Assembly (NCBI GenBank): GCA_900539115.1
Contig: UQAQ01000045.1
Location: 1 to 22,471 of the forward strand
Direction of reading: 5' to 3'
DNA: 22,471 bases
From: an uncultured Roseburia sp.
Lineage (GTDB): Bacteria > Bacillota > Clostridia > Lachnospirales > Lachnospiraceae
Translations under genes and position numbers: made by a program
The notes under the pieces: model-generated
Told to the model about the DNA's origin: nothing
The model's input: only the letters and a program-made list of their open reading frames with translations
The model's database searches: none
Shown: positions 15,201-22,348 of the stretch, one piece after another
Position numbering within the stretch: position 1 is the first letter of the stretch
How the letters are laid out: every line of letters begins with the position of its first letter

Positions 15201-15313
15201 ACAATCTCATCCTCGGCTGCCGCCTGCACTTTAGTACTTTGATACTGCTGTCCGGCAAAAAGGCTCATTACTATCGCCACGACAAGCAGTAACGCTAATG
15301 TTTTTCGTTTCAT
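12251..15313 (-). CDS. Large secreted protein with C-type-lectin-like, Ig-like and C-terminal Big-type domains
   Basis: The 1020 residues begin with a signal peptide (1-32, cleaved near VQAAA). An N-terminal beta domain (about 36-170) is followed by a C-type-lectin-like domain (about 172-358: NGHYYGFVPEKISWNEA, GYLMTLTSRAED, YAWRWVSGPE). That domain has EPN at 316-318 and WND at 338-340, the calcium and sugar-binding motifs of mannose-type lectins. A Pro/Ser/Thr linker (391-405) leads to an Ig-like domain (406-505). Two diverged repeats of about 100 residues follow (529-625 and 637-730), then a second Thr/Pro linker (733-770). Two lysine-rich Big-like domains (855-925, 930-1020) close it. There is no sortase signal; the basic end may hold it to the wall by charge. 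A glycan- or mucin-binding role is inferred. SD GGAGG lies before ATG 15313. It is 63 nt after the pseudouridine synthase gene and may be cotranscribed. Confidence 0.85.
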   Translation of the reverse strand: MKRKTLALLLVVAIVMSLFAGQQYQSTKVQAAAEDEIVLGSLVKASEGTYYTYPNAEVKLADSTKAFHNLTITVDSGHIMTTATQIAGVTGHGVVSGADMNVGFTDLTTTDRYESISFDFSAGAGKSDVETFVRQLRFTTSNKVQKVSVCATTEGTSATTEITVNGNTVELKYFNGHYYGFVPEKISWNEAYKISKTLNFNGVQGYLMTLTSRAEDRFILSSFPLYGKLAQPGWMGCTRAILVSGSSYTDAETQWEALKKFKDATKDEYAWRWVSGPETGTIFGYQTTAYGYGPGDGGFETLDGQFSNWSTSGNIEPNGGDVTDEAYGFYGKYDYGRWNDNPDVSYEIFGYYIEFGGFPGDAKKIEDNLGQIIVSDEETTPEVITDGTYSEVSPSATPTATPVPLISIRDVVKIENTTKDSAGNEVVKEGTVLTADITGVNPPGSHDTLTYQWFTKDADGNLIEIPGATDSNYTLRFEDADKTFVVRVTGNGEYIGSLDSAPFSAKRTDADITIPQPTPAASGSPAANDKLTIVVNPTIEDYVYSLQKPDGTNVNPNTEMTVTDKDGNVLTPDADGYYEQPAGGEIKFTELNKDKTYVIVKKKKDGTDQGTGGVVGPTVEDVTTKYDDKKTEDKKDDTIDIVVDPALSDSVYAIRKWEDGKWNDISVIKNSDGKWVPSDSGKVWTDGGETNVTFGDLPADGTYKVVAKSKDGNVIKDITPGEVIGGSGNIKAEQPTVTPSAVPSATPAGTTGTTPGNGTTPEAPQTSAAPSFTKEVEKTAGDFVKDHFTDEKGEIITKVTDLTRDKITSGEAAWKKLTDTEKQAVNQLILQKGGKYTYEQLLKKAKAYKIPGFKVIKFMQKKSKAKLKLIKCKGAKIVCTSTNKKIATVDKKGVISAKKPGRAIVTFTAMKGKYTNRLVIDVRVKKKFKNAKELTKFKSNVIKTPTVLVAKKRLLKKSSRIDVYDLEKKSKVQYKPIKKKILTINKKGKYTGKKRGSTLVQVKINQNKKVYLLYVYVTIY

Positions 15314-15376
15314 GCTCTTTTTCCTCCATTATATTCCTATTACCTGGTTTTCAAAAAGTATATCGGACTATCTTCT

Positions 15377-15976
15377 CTATTTCTTAATAAAAATTTTACT
15401 TTTATCACTTTCTGTCAATTCCCGATATTTACCTTGACACAATGTGTCATCCAAACACAAATTTCCAATGGCGATCCGTTTCAGATAGACCACATAACAT
15501 CCTACCGCTTTCAGCATTCGGCGGACCTGATGTTTTTTTCCTTCCGTAATTATGATTGTTCCGGAAAAAACAGCCTGCTCTTTCCGATTTCCGATCCGGA
15601 TTCCGCTTGCCAGATCCAGAATATCTCCCAATGTCTTTGTTTCACACCGCTTGATCTCGGCCGGCTTAGCCGTCATTCCACGAAGTTCGACTCCGGTCTC
15701 GATCCGATGGATTTTTTCCTCATCCAGTTCTCCCAAAGCCCAAAAGAAATAGGTTTTTGGCACATGATTTTCCGGATGCATGATCTCCTGATTCCATTTT
15801 CCATCATTGGTAATGAGTAAAAGTCCTTCGGTATCTTTGTCCAATCTCCCGACCGGATGAAGTCCTTCCACTTTTTCATTGGCAAAATATTCCATCACCG
15901 TTTTATGTGTCGGATCCGTTACTGCCGTAATGCAGCCACGCGGTTTGTGAAACATATAATACTTCAACTCTTCCAT
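15377..15976 (-). CDS. RsuA/RluE-type rRNA pseudouridine synthase lacking an S4 domain
   Basis: The 199 residues convert a uridine in rRNA to pseudouridine. The RsuA/RluB/RluE signature GRLDKDTEGLLLITNDG is present with catalytic Asp46. KPRGCITAVTDP (11-22), the KTYFFW region near 85 and GKKHQVRRMLKAVG near 157-170 are the other family motifs. The protein starts directly in the catalytic domain (MEELKYYMFHKPRG), without the S4 RNA-binding domain of RsuA and RluB, as in E. coli RluE. The exact target base cannot be told. ATG 15976 with GGAGG 4 nt upstream is preferred over 16015. Confidence 0.88.
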   Translation of the reverse strand: MEELKYYMFHKPRGCITAVTDPTHKTVMEYFANEKVEGLHPVGRLDKDTEGLLLITNDGKWNQEIMHPENHVPKTYFFWALGELDEEKIHRIETGVELRGMTAKPAEIKRCETKTLGDILDLASGIRIGNRKEQAVFSGTIIITEGKKHQVRRMLKAVGCYVVYLKRIAIGNLCLDDTLCQGKYRELTESDKSKIFIKK

Positions 15977-15991
15977 GAAACCTCCAACGAT

Positions 15992-16033
15992 AAAACGGCA
16001 GCACGAAATGAACAATTCATTCCTGTGCCGCCG
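15992..16033 (-). terminator. Intrinsic terminator after tpiA
   Basis: Long arms (15996-16012 and 16016-16033) pair with one bulge and two mismatches, with GC-rich CGGC bases at the foot. On the minus strand TTTTAT follows. It ends the gap-pgk-tpi operon 20 nt past tpiA and lies next to the ribosome site of the following gene. Confidence 0.75.
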
Positions 16034-16053
16034 CTATTGCAAACAATTTTACA

Positions 16054-16803
16054 TTATTTGTAATTTACGATCTTGCCAAAATCCGGTTTCAAAGAGGCAC
16101 CGCCTACGAGGCCTCCGTCGATATCCGGTTTTGCAAACAATTCTGCTGCATTTCCGGCATTTACAGAACCGCCGTACTGAATACGGATCTCTGCTGCTGT
16201 CGCATCGTCATAAACTTCTGCGATACAGTCACGGATTGCCTTGCAGACTTCTTCTGCCTGATCGGATGTCGCTGTTTCACCGGTTCCGATTGCCCAGATT
16301 GGCTCATAAGCGATAACCGCTGTCTTTGCCTGGTCTGCTGTCACGTTCTGGAACGCAATCTTAATCTGCATACGGATCCAGTCGATGTAAATCCCCTGTT
16401 TTCTCTGTGTCAGACTTTCGCCACAGCAAATAATCGGTGTAATACCATGTTCAAATGCTTTGAGCACTTTCTTATTTACTGTCTCGTCTGTCTCAGCAAA
16501 ATACTCACGTCTCTCAGAATGTCCAAGAACTACATATTTTACTCCGGCATCGGTCAGCATATTTGGTGCGATCTCACCGGTATATGCTCCGCTTTCCTCA
16601 AAGTACATATTTTCAGCGCCAATCTGGATATTACTTCCTTTGGCTGCTTCCATACATGGAATAATGTCAATGGCCGGTACGCAGAATACTACATCTACTT
16701 CGTCATTTGCTACGAGTGGTTTTAATTCATTTACCAAAGCAACGGCTTCCGAAGGTGTCTTATTCATCTTCCAGTTGCCGGCGATAATTTTCTTTCTTGC
16801 CAT
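16054..16803 (-). CDS. tpiA: Triosephosphate isomerase
   Basis: The 249 residues interconvert dihydroxyacetone phosphate and glyceraldehyde-3-phosphate. The active site is complete: Asn10 and Lys12 in GNWKMNKT, His95 in VVLGHSERREYF, Glu167 in AYEPIWAIGTG, and the phosphate loop GGSVNAGNA and GGLVGGASL near the end. ATG 16803 is used: it has AAAGGA 9 nt upstream and gives the standard MARKKIIAGNWKMN start, while the 49-codon upstream extension runs into pgk. It is 40 nt after pgk and is the last gene of the operon. Confidence 0.97.
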   Translation of the reverse strand: MARKKIIAGNWKMNKTPSEAVALVNELKPLVANDEVDVVFCVPAIDIIPCMEAAKGSNIQIGAENMYFEESGAYTGEIAPNMLTDAGVKYVVLGHSERREYFAETDETVNKKVLKAFEHGITPIICCGESLTQRKQGIYIDWIRMQIKIAFQNVTADQAKTAVIAYEPIWAIGTGETATSDQAEEVCKAIRDCIAEVYDDATAAEIRIQYGGSVNAGNAAELFAKPDIDGGLVGGASLKPDFGKIVNYK

Positions 16804-16843
16804 GTTCCCGCTTCCTTTCTCACTAAAATACCTGCTATTTTTC

Positions 16844-18049
16844 TTATTTGTCGTCTGCTGCTGCAACACCAGGAAGTTCTTTTCCTTCCAGGAATTCAAG
16901 AGAAGCTCCGCCACCGGTGGAGATGTGGGACATCTTGTCGCCATATCCAAGCTGGTTTACAGCTGCTGCACTGTCACCACCACCGATGATCGTGATAGCA
17001 TCTGTCTCAGCAAGAGCTGCTGCAACGGCTTTTGTACCTGCTGCCAATGTAGGGTTTTCGAATACGCCCATAGGTCCGTTCCATACTACCGTCTTTGCTG
17101 TCTTTACAGCATCGGAGTACAATTCAACCGTCTTAGGTCCGATATCGCATCCCTCTTTGGAAGCATCCATCTGATCTGCTGCACATACCGTGGTATCTAC
17201 AGGAGCATCGATTGGATTAGGGAAATCTTCGATCATTACAGTATCTACAGGAAGAAGCAGTTTTTTGCCAAGTTTTTCTGCCTTTTCCATCATTTCATTA
17301 CAATAATCAATCTTGCTGTCGTCAACAAGAGATTTACCGATTTCATATCCTTTTGCTTTCAAGAATGTATAAGCCATTCCACCACCGATGATCAATGTAT
17401 CACATTTCTCAAGAAGGTTAGAGATAACATTCAATTTGTCTGCTACTTTGGCTCCACCAAGGATAGCTACAAATGGTCTCTCCGGGCTGTTTACTGCATT
17501 TCCAAGGAAATCGATCTCTTTCTGCATCAGGTAACCAACTACAGCAGTGTCAACATATTCTGTTACACCAACATTAGAGCAGTGTGCACGGTGTGCTGTA
17601 CCAAATGCATCATTTACAAATATGTCAGCAAGAGAAGCAAGTTCTTTGGAGAAAGCCTCTCCGTTCTTTGTCTCTTCTGCACGATAACGTGTATTCTCAA
17701 GAAGAACAACATCTCCATCGTTCATAGCGGCTACGGCTGCTTTTGCATTGTCGCCTACTACGTTAGCATCTGCTGCAAATTTTACTTCCTGTCCAAGAAG
17801 TTCGGAAAGACGAACTGCAACCGGTGCCAGAGAAAGTTCTGGTTTTGGCTCTCCTTTTGGCTTACCAAGGTGAGAACAAAGAATGACTTTTCCACCATCT
17901 TTGATCAATTTCCGGATGGTAGGAAGAGCTGCTACAAGACGGTTTTCATCTGTGATCTTGCCATCTTTCAAAGGTACATTGAAATCGCAGCGTACAAGAA
18001 CTTTTTTGCCCTTTACATTGATATCATCTACTGATTTTTTGTTTAACAT
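16844..18049 (-). CDS. pgk: Phosphoglycerate kinase
   Basis: The 401 residues transfer phosphate from 1,3-bisphosphoglycerate to ADP, the first ATP-making step of glycolysis. The substrate motif VLVRCDFNVPLKDG lies at 17-30, with CSHLGKPKGEP, GTAHRAHCSN, the hinge GGAKVADKLNVISNLL and the nucleotide-side GGGDSAAAVNQLG and STGGGASLEFLEG motifs in order. All are intact at the usual length. A GAGG ribosome site precedes ATG 18049. It follows gap after 129 nt that hold a terminator-like hairpin. Confidence 0.97.
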   Translation of the reverse strand: MLNKKSVDDINVKGKKVLVRCDFNVPLKDGKITDENRLVAALPTIRKLIKDGGKVILCSHLGKPKGEPKPELSLAPVAVRLSELLGQEVKFAADANVVGDNAKAAVAAMNDGDVVLLENTRYRAEETKNGEAFSKELASLADIFVNDAFGTAHRAHCSNVGVTEYVDTAVVGYLMQKEIDFLGNAVNSPERPFVAILGGAKVADKLNVISNLLEKCDTLIIGGGMAYTFLKAKGYEIGKSLVDDSKIDYCNEMMEKAEKLGKKLLLPVDTVMIEDFPNPIDAPVDTTVCAADQMDASKEGCDIGPKTVELYSDAVKTAKTVVWNGPMGVFENPTLAAGTKAVAAALAETDAITIIGGGDSAAAVNQLGYGDKMSHISTGGGASLEFLEGKELPGVAAADDK

Positions 18050-18106
18050 AATTTACCTCATTTCCGCGTAACACGCATAACATTTTGAGCGGAATCCCCG
18101 CCTCAT

Positions 18107-18145
18107 TTCAAAAATGGGTCCGGTCCATACAGACCGGACCCATTT
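18107..18145 (-). terminator. Terminator or attenuator hairpin between gap and pgk
   Basis: Perfect 14-bp arms (18112-18125 and 18132-18145) with a 6-nt loop are GC-rich (GGGTCCGGTC), and on the minus strand a TTTTT run follows. It lies 33 nt past the gap stop. It likely lets only part of the transcripts reach pgk and tpiA, giving more gap than pgk mRNA. A weaker stem (ATTCCGC with GCGGAAT) lies in the pgk leader. Confidence 0.85.
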
Positions 18146-18178
18146 GGGTTTCAAATATGAATTGTGTTTGTCTTAAAC

Positions 18179-19192
18179 TTAAGCCAACTCGCTGAAGTAT
18201 TTGATTGTTCTTACCATCTGGCTTGTATAAGAGTTTTCATTGTCATACCAAGATACAACCTGTACCTGTGTATTTCCATCATCCATAGGAGATACCATTG
18301 TCTGAGTTGCATCGAAGATAGAACCAGCTGTAGCACCGATGATATCGGAAGATACGATTTCGTCTTCGTTGTAAGCATAAGACTCTGTCTCAGCTGCTTT
18401 CATAGCTGCGTTGATCTCGTCAACAGTTACTTTTCCTTCAACAACTGCTACAAGGATTGTAGTAGAACCTGTAGGACATGGTACACGCTGAGCAGATCCG
18501 ATCAATTTACCATTCAACTCAGGAATTACAAGACCGATAGCCTTAGCAGCACCTGTGCTGTTTGGAACGATGTTTACTGCAGCTGCACGGGATCTTCTAA
18601 GATCGCCTTTTCTCTGAGGACCATCCAATGTCATCTGATCTCCTGTATATGAGTGAATTGTACTCATGATACCGGATTTGATCGGACGAAGGTCGTTCAA
18701 TGCTTTAGCCATAGGAGCCAAGCAGTTTGTTGTACAAGAAGCTGCAGAAATTACTGTATCTTCTGGTTTCAATGTGTCATGGTTTACGTTGTATACGATA
18801 GTAGGAAGGTCGTTTCCTGCTGGTGCGGAGATAACTACTTTACGAGCACCTGCTTTGATATGAGCAGAAGCTTTTTCTTTGGATGTATAGAATCCTGTAC
18901 ACTCAAGAACTACGTCTACTTTAAGTTCTCCCCAAGGACAGTTTGTTGCATCTGCCTCTTTGTAGATTTTGATTTCCTGTCCATCAACAATGATAGAATC
19001 CTCTGTAGCAGAAACTTTATCAGCCAGAGCATATTTACCCTGAGATGAGTCATATTTCAATAAGTGAGCAAGCATTTTAGGGCTTGTCAAGTCATTGATT
19101 GCTACTACTTCATATCCTTCTGCTCCAAACATCTGTCTGAAAGCAAGACGTCCGATACGTCCAAATCCATTAATCGCTACTTTTACTGCCAT
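18179..19192 (-). CDS. gap: Glyceraldehyde-3-phosphate dehydrogenase, type I
   Basis: The 337 residues oxidise glyceraldehyde-3-phosphate with NAD and phosphate. The Rossmann start VAINGFGRIGRLAFRQM (5-21), an Asp34 fitting NAD use, and the catalytic SAASCTTNCLAP with Cys153 are visible. SYTGDQMTLDGPQRKGDLRRSRAA and NSTGAAKAIGLVIPELNGK follow, ending in WYDNENSYTSQMVRTI. ATG 19192 has AGGAGG upstream. It is the first and most strongly promoted gene of the gap-pgk-tpi operon. Confidence 0.97.
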   Translation of the reverse strand: MAVKVAINGFGRIGRLAFRQMFGAEGYEVVAINDLTSPKMLAHLLKYDSSQGKYALADKVSATEDSIIVDGQEIKIYKEADATNCPWGELKVDVVLECTGFYTSKEKASAHIKAGARKVVISAPAGNDLPTIVYNVNHDTLKPEDTVISAASCTTNCLAPMAKALNDLRPIKSGIMSTIHSYTGDQMTLDGPQRKGDLRRSRAAAVNIVPNSTGAAKAIGLVIPELNGKLIGSAQRVPCPTGSTTILVAVVEGKVTVDEINAAMKAAETESYAYNEDEIVSSDIIGATAGSIFDATQTMVSPMDDGNTQVQVVSWYDNENSYTSQMVRTIKYFSELA

Positions 19193-19258
19193 TTGTCGAT
19201 TCCTCCTAAAATTTACTTTTAAGTATGTTTGTTAAATTTTTTACAAACTCTTAAGTCT

Positions 19259-19287
19259 ATTCTAACCAATTTGGTTAAAAATTTCAA
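19259..19287 (-). promoter_or_regulatory. gap operon promoter with a perfect palindrome in the spacer
   Basis: On the minus strand, TTGAAA (19282-19287), a 17-nt spacer and TAGAAT (19259-19264) form a good sigma-A-like promoter about 66 nt before gap. A 15-bp perfect palindrome, TAACCAATTTGGTTA (19263-19277), fills much of the spacer and touches the -10 box. It looks like an operator. It is unlike the CggR site or the Rex consensus. The leader also has a GTTTGT/ACAAAC stem. Confidence 0.75.
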
Positions 19288-19327
19288 GTGGTAATTGCGT
19301 TTTTTCTCATTTTTTTGTATTTTGTCT

Positions 19328-19819
19328 TTATTTAAACTGGTGTCCGCTGATACGAAGTTTCGGACTGGAAAGTCTCTGGCTGAAAAAATGGTACTTTTTC
19401 ATACTCATTTTTCGGCCTTTGTACGTCACCATGCGCTGTCCTTCCAGCACTTCCTGAGCGGCTTTCATGCACTCTCTTCTGGCTCCGGAAGAATATTTCC
19501 CACGTTCAACATTTTTAGTTTCTCTTGCAAATTTTCCCTGGCGGACCGGACTAAACTGCCCTCTCTGCTTAATTACTTTCAATACCGTATTTGGGAAGTT
19601 TGAAGATTTTACACGGTTCATAACCACACAGCCAACAGCTATTTTTCCTGCGTAGCACTGATTGCCGGCTTCACAGTAGATGATCGCTGCCATGTATTTT
19701 AAATCATTATCTGTATATGATTTTTCTGCCGCCTGAGATGTCTGTGCCGGACTAACTGCCGCACATGCGATCACAAGAAGAAAGGTAAGGATTGTCTTTA
19801 ACACTTTTTTTGAAAACAT
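19328..19819 (-). CDS. Secreted SleB-type cell wall hydrolase
   Basis: The 163 residues have a signal peptide (1-31, hydrophobic 8-24, cleaved near SQAAE) and one Hydrolase_2/SleB domain (38-163). Family marks are LKYMAAIIYCEAGNQCYAGKI with likely catalytic Glu50, AVGCVVMNRVKSSNFP, VIKQRGQFSPV and the closing KYHFFS and GHQF. SleB-type enzymes cut peptidoglycan, as lytic transglycosylases acting on muramic-lactam cortex in spores; a short secreted form without a peptidoglycan-binding domain may instead serve wall turnover in growing cells. ATG 19819 lies 12 nt after GGAGG; TTG 19843 is upstream of that site and is rejected. It is monocistronic with its own promoter. Confidence 0.85.
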   Translation of the reverse strand: MFSKKVLKTILTFLLVIACAAVSPAQTSQAAEKSYTDNDLKYMAAIIYCEAGNQCYAGKIAVGCVVMNRVKSSNFPNTVLKVIKQRGQFSPVRQGKFARETKNVERGKYSSGARRECMKAAQEVLEGQRMVTYKGRKMSMKKYHFFSQRLSSPKLRISGHQFK

Positions 19820-19841
19820 AATAAAAATTAACCTCCATGTC

Positions 19842-19901
19842 AAAATGATGTCTGTATCATTTTAGCAATATTTGTAATATATTTTGTTACGTTTTGTAAC
19901 A
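19842..19901 (-). promoter_or_regulatory. Leader of the hydrolase gene with two inverted repeats
   Basis: TGTTAC (19885-19890) and GTAACA (19896-19901) are perfect 6-bp arms with a 5-nt gap, 12 to 28 nt downstream of the -10 box, a common operator position. Nearer the gene, perfect 8-bp arms AAAATGAT (19842-19849) and ATCATTTT (19856-19863) form a stem just before the ribosome site. Function is not known. Confidence 0.5.
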
Positions 19902-19912
19902 TTTATGTAATA

Positions 19913-19940
19913 ATTATAACATGAAAAAGAAATATTTCAA
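19913..19940 (-). promoter_or_regulatory. Promoter of the cell wall hydrolase gene
   Basis: On the minus strand, TTGAAA (19935-19940), a 16-nt spacer and TATAAT (19913-19918) with an extended TG make a strong sigma-A-like promoter, giving a leader of roughly 90 nt. The presence of a housekeeping-type promoter argues against purely sporulation-specific expression. Confidence 0.75.
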
Positions 19941-19949
19941 CCCTTTTTT

Positions 19950-19986
19950 TCAAAAAAAATGAACGCCGCATCTGCAAACGTCCATT
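19950..19986 (-). terminator. Intrinsic terminator after hisA
   Basis: Arms 19958-19965 and 19979-19986 (AATGAACG with CGTCCATT, one G-U pair) close a 13-nt loop containing a small GCATCTGC inner stem. On the minus strand a run of eight T follows. It ends the thrC-hisA operon 30 nt past the hisA stop. Confidence 0.7.
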
Positions 19987-20015
19987 TTTCGGTATCTTCA
20001 AGATTGTTTTGAAAT

Positions 20016-20789
20016 TCACGAATAGTGTTTCAGCACCTCATCAAATTTCATTTTTCCACCAAATAGATCTAAGGCACTTCCGATCGTGAAATCCATTTTT
20101 CCACCGGATAAAGAATCCAGTTTTTCAAGATCTGAAAAAGATCCAATTCCTCCGGCATACGTTACCGGAAGTTTATTGCAGCGGGACAGGATCTGAACCA
20201 GTTCGCAATCGATTCCGGTTCCGGTTCCCTCCACGGCTACACCATGTACAAGATATTCATCACAATACTGGCTCAGTTCGTCCATCAATGCTTCATTAAG
20301 TGGTTGATCTGTAAATTTCTGCCAGCGGTTTGTAACGATATAATATATTTCTTCTTTCGGGCGGCAGCTCAAGTCAAGCACAAGGTGCTCTTTTCCAACT
20401 TCTTTCCGCAGTGCCTCCAGACGGTCAAAATGAATCTTGCCTTCTGCAAATACATAGGAAGTAACTATTACGTGGCTGGCACCCGCTTTGATAAAATGCG
20501 CCGCATTTTCTACGGTAATACCGCCTCCGACCTGCAATCCATCCGGATACGCAGCCAGGGCTTCTTCGGCCTGTCGTCTGTCTTCCTCATAATACTCGCT
20601 TCCTGCCGGATTTAAGAGGATCACATGCCCTCCGCGAAGATTTTTCTTCTTATATAAATCGGCATAATCGGCAGCACTCATCTCCGAGACAAAATTCTCT
20701 TTTGCCCGGTTCCCGGCATCCTGCAGACTGCCACCGACAATCTGCTTTACTTTTCCATTATGAATGTCGATACATGGTCGAAATTTCAT
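20016..20789 (-). CDS. hisA: HisA isomerase of the eukaryotic (HIS6-like) type
   Basis: The 257 residues are a beta/alpha barrel of the phosphoribosylformimino-AICAR-phosphate isomerase family, the fourth step of histidine synthesis. The match is to yeast HIS6, not to ordinary bacterial HisA: CIDIHNGKVKQIVGGSL at 6-22 (Asp8), NFVSEMSAADYADLY, LQVGGGIT, ASHVIVTSYVF, LVLDLSCRP, NRWQKFTD, EYLVHGVAVEG, VTYAGGIGSFSDL and GKMDFTIGSALDLFGG. Bacterial HisA has a different start and the VEVGGGIR and DARDG type motifs. ATG 20789 with AGGAG 8 nt upstream is chosen; the 21-codon extension lies in thrC. It follows thrC after 11 nt, with no other his gene in view. The identity is confident; the specificity is as known for the family. 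Confidence 0.9.
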   Translation of the reverse strand: MKFRPCIDIHNGKVKQIVGGSLQDAGNRAKENFVSEMSAADYADLYKKKNLRGGHVILLNPAGSEYYEEDRRQAEEALAAYPDGLQVGGGITVENAAHFIKAGASHVIVTSYVFAEGKIHFDRLEALRKEVGKEHLVLDLSCRPKEEIYYIVTNRWQKFTDQPLNEALMDELSQYCDEYLVHGVAVEGTGTGIDCELVQILSRCNKLPVTYAGGIGSFSDLEKLDSLSGGKMDFTIGSALDLFGGKMKFDEVLKHYS

Positions 20790-20800
20790 CTGCCTGTCTC

Positions 20801-22282
20801 CTATAAACCAAGGATTTCTTTTACTGTTTTTTCCATTTCCGATTTGTCGCATACCCTGTCATGCAGAATTGGAGCAGTTCGAATCTCCTCAATTGCCTGT
20901 GGTACTTTCACACCGGAAAGTTTATTCAATTCATCTACGAGTTCAAAATCCGTCATGCTGTCATATTTTTCATCGATGGAGTCCATGACACTTCTTGTAA
21001 ATTTGTACGGGCTTGCTGTCGATGCGATCACTGTTTTCACACCGGTTTGCGCAGCTTTTTGATAATATACATTGCTTGCTACTGCGGTGTGTGTATCCAT
21101 AATATAGCCTGTCTTATCATAAACCTCTTTGATCGTCGCATGGGTTTCCTCTTCGGAAGCAAATCCGCCGACAAAATCTGCCAGTTTTTCTTTCATTTCC
21201 GGCGTAATGCTGTACTCGCCTTTTGCCGTCAAAGCATCCATAAATGCTTTGGTCTGTGCAGCATCTTCCCCGGTAATACGGTAGATCAAACGCTCCAAGT
21301 TGCTTGAGATCAAAATGTCCATCGATGGCGATGTCGTAAGGATAAATTCTCTCTTACGGTCATATGTACCTGTCTGGAAGAAATCAAACAATACTTTATT
21401 TTCATTGGAAGCACAATACAATGTCTCGATTGGAATTCCCATATTTTTTGCATAATAAGCGGCAAGAATATTACCAAAGTTTCCGGTTGGAACGACAACA
21501 TTCATCTTTTCTCCGGCTTTCAGTTCACCCTGACGGAGAAGCTGGCCATACGCATAAACATAATATACGATCTGTGGAACCAAACGACCGATATTGATGG
21601 AGTTTGCGGAAGAGAACTGGTATCCTGCCGCATCCATTTCTTTGGCAAGTTCTTTCGAATTAAACATCTGTTTTACACCGGTCTGAGCATCATCGAAGTT
21701 CCCGATAATTCCGACTACATTGGTATTTTTTCCTTTTTGTGTCAGCATCTGTTTTTCCTGAATCGGACTTACTCCGTTTTTCGGATAAAATACGATAATA
21801 CTAGTACCTTCCACATCTGCAAAACCGGCAAGTGCAGCTTTTCCTGTATCTCCGGAAGTCGCCGTCAAAATAACGATTTCATTTTTTACTCCGTTTTTCT
21901 TTGCGGATGTCGTCATCAGATATGGCAGGATTGACAATGCCATGTCCTTAAAGGCAATTGTTTTGCCATGGAACAATTCCAGATAGAACGCACCGTCTTT
22001 TTTGACCAATGGTGCGATTTCTTTGGTATCAAATTTATCGTCATAAGCACCATGAATACAATGAAGCAGCTCTTCTTTGGTAAAATCTGACAAAAACAGT
22101 TTCATTACTTCATATGCAGTTTCCTGATAAGAAAGCCCTGCCAGTTTCTCCAATTCTACATCCAGTGCAGGAATGGAATCCGGCACAAACAATCCGCCAT
22201 CGTCTGCCAGTCCTTTTAAAATCGCCTGGGAAGCGGTCACTTTTTCACTGTTGCTTCTTGTACTTTTGTACATGATACTCAT
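20801..22282 (-). CDS. thrC: Threonine synthase
   Basis: The 493 residues are a PLP enzyme converting O-phosphohomoserine to threonine. The long form typical of E. coli and yeast is seen: an N-terminal STRSNSEKVTASQAILKGLADDGGLFVP, LELFHGKTIAFKDMAL with the PLP lysine Lys112, the phosphate-binding TATSGDTGKAALAGFAD, FYPKNGVSPIQEKQM, the NSINIGRLVPQIVYYVYAYG motif and VVPTGNFGNILAAYYAK. ATG 22282 has GGAGG about 6 nt upstream; the longer 22333 start has none. It leads a two-gene operon with hisA. No T-box or other known leader regulator is recognised in the 60-nt leader. Confidence 0.95.
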   Translation of the reverse strand: MSIMYKSTRSNSEKVTASQAILKGLADDGGLFVPDSIPALDVELEKLAGLSYQETAYEVMKLFLSDFTKEELLHCIHGAYDDKFDTKEIAPLVKKDGAFYLELFHGKTIAFKDMALSILPYLMTTSAKKNGVKNEIVILTATSGDTGKAALAGFADVEGTSIIVFYPKNGVSPIQEKQMLTQKGKNTNVVGIIGNFDDAQTGVKQMFNSKELAKEMDAAGYQFSSANSINIGRLVPQIVYYVYAYGQLLRQGELKAGEKMNVVVPTGNFGNILAAYYAKNMGIPIETLYCASNENKVLFDFFQTGTYDRKREFILTTSPSMDILISSNLERLIYRITGEDAAQTKAFMDALTAKGEYSITPEMKEKLADFVGGFASEEETHATIKEVYDKTGYIMDTHTAVASNVYYQKAAQTGVKTVIASTASPYKFTRSVMDSIDEKYDSMTDFELVDELNKLSGVKVPQAIEEIRTAPILHDRVCDKSEMEKTVKEILGL

Positions 22283-22348
22283 AATATTCCTCCATTTCTG
22301 CGTACATTTCGGCACGCATTGCATTTTACACAAACTAATTGCTTTCTC

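Noticed and set aside
15314..15376. TATAAT sequence at about 15325 as promoter of the lectin-like gene
   Set aside because: It lies only a few bases before the GGAGG ribosome site, so transcription would start inside or after that site. The -35 spacing is also poor.
16460..18034. A 524-codon open frame on the plus strand opposite tpiA and pgk
   Set aside because: It is antisense to two well-identified glycolytic genes, has a Cys/Ser/Phe-rich low-quality translation and no ribosome site. Long antisense frames are common opposite highly codon-biased genes.
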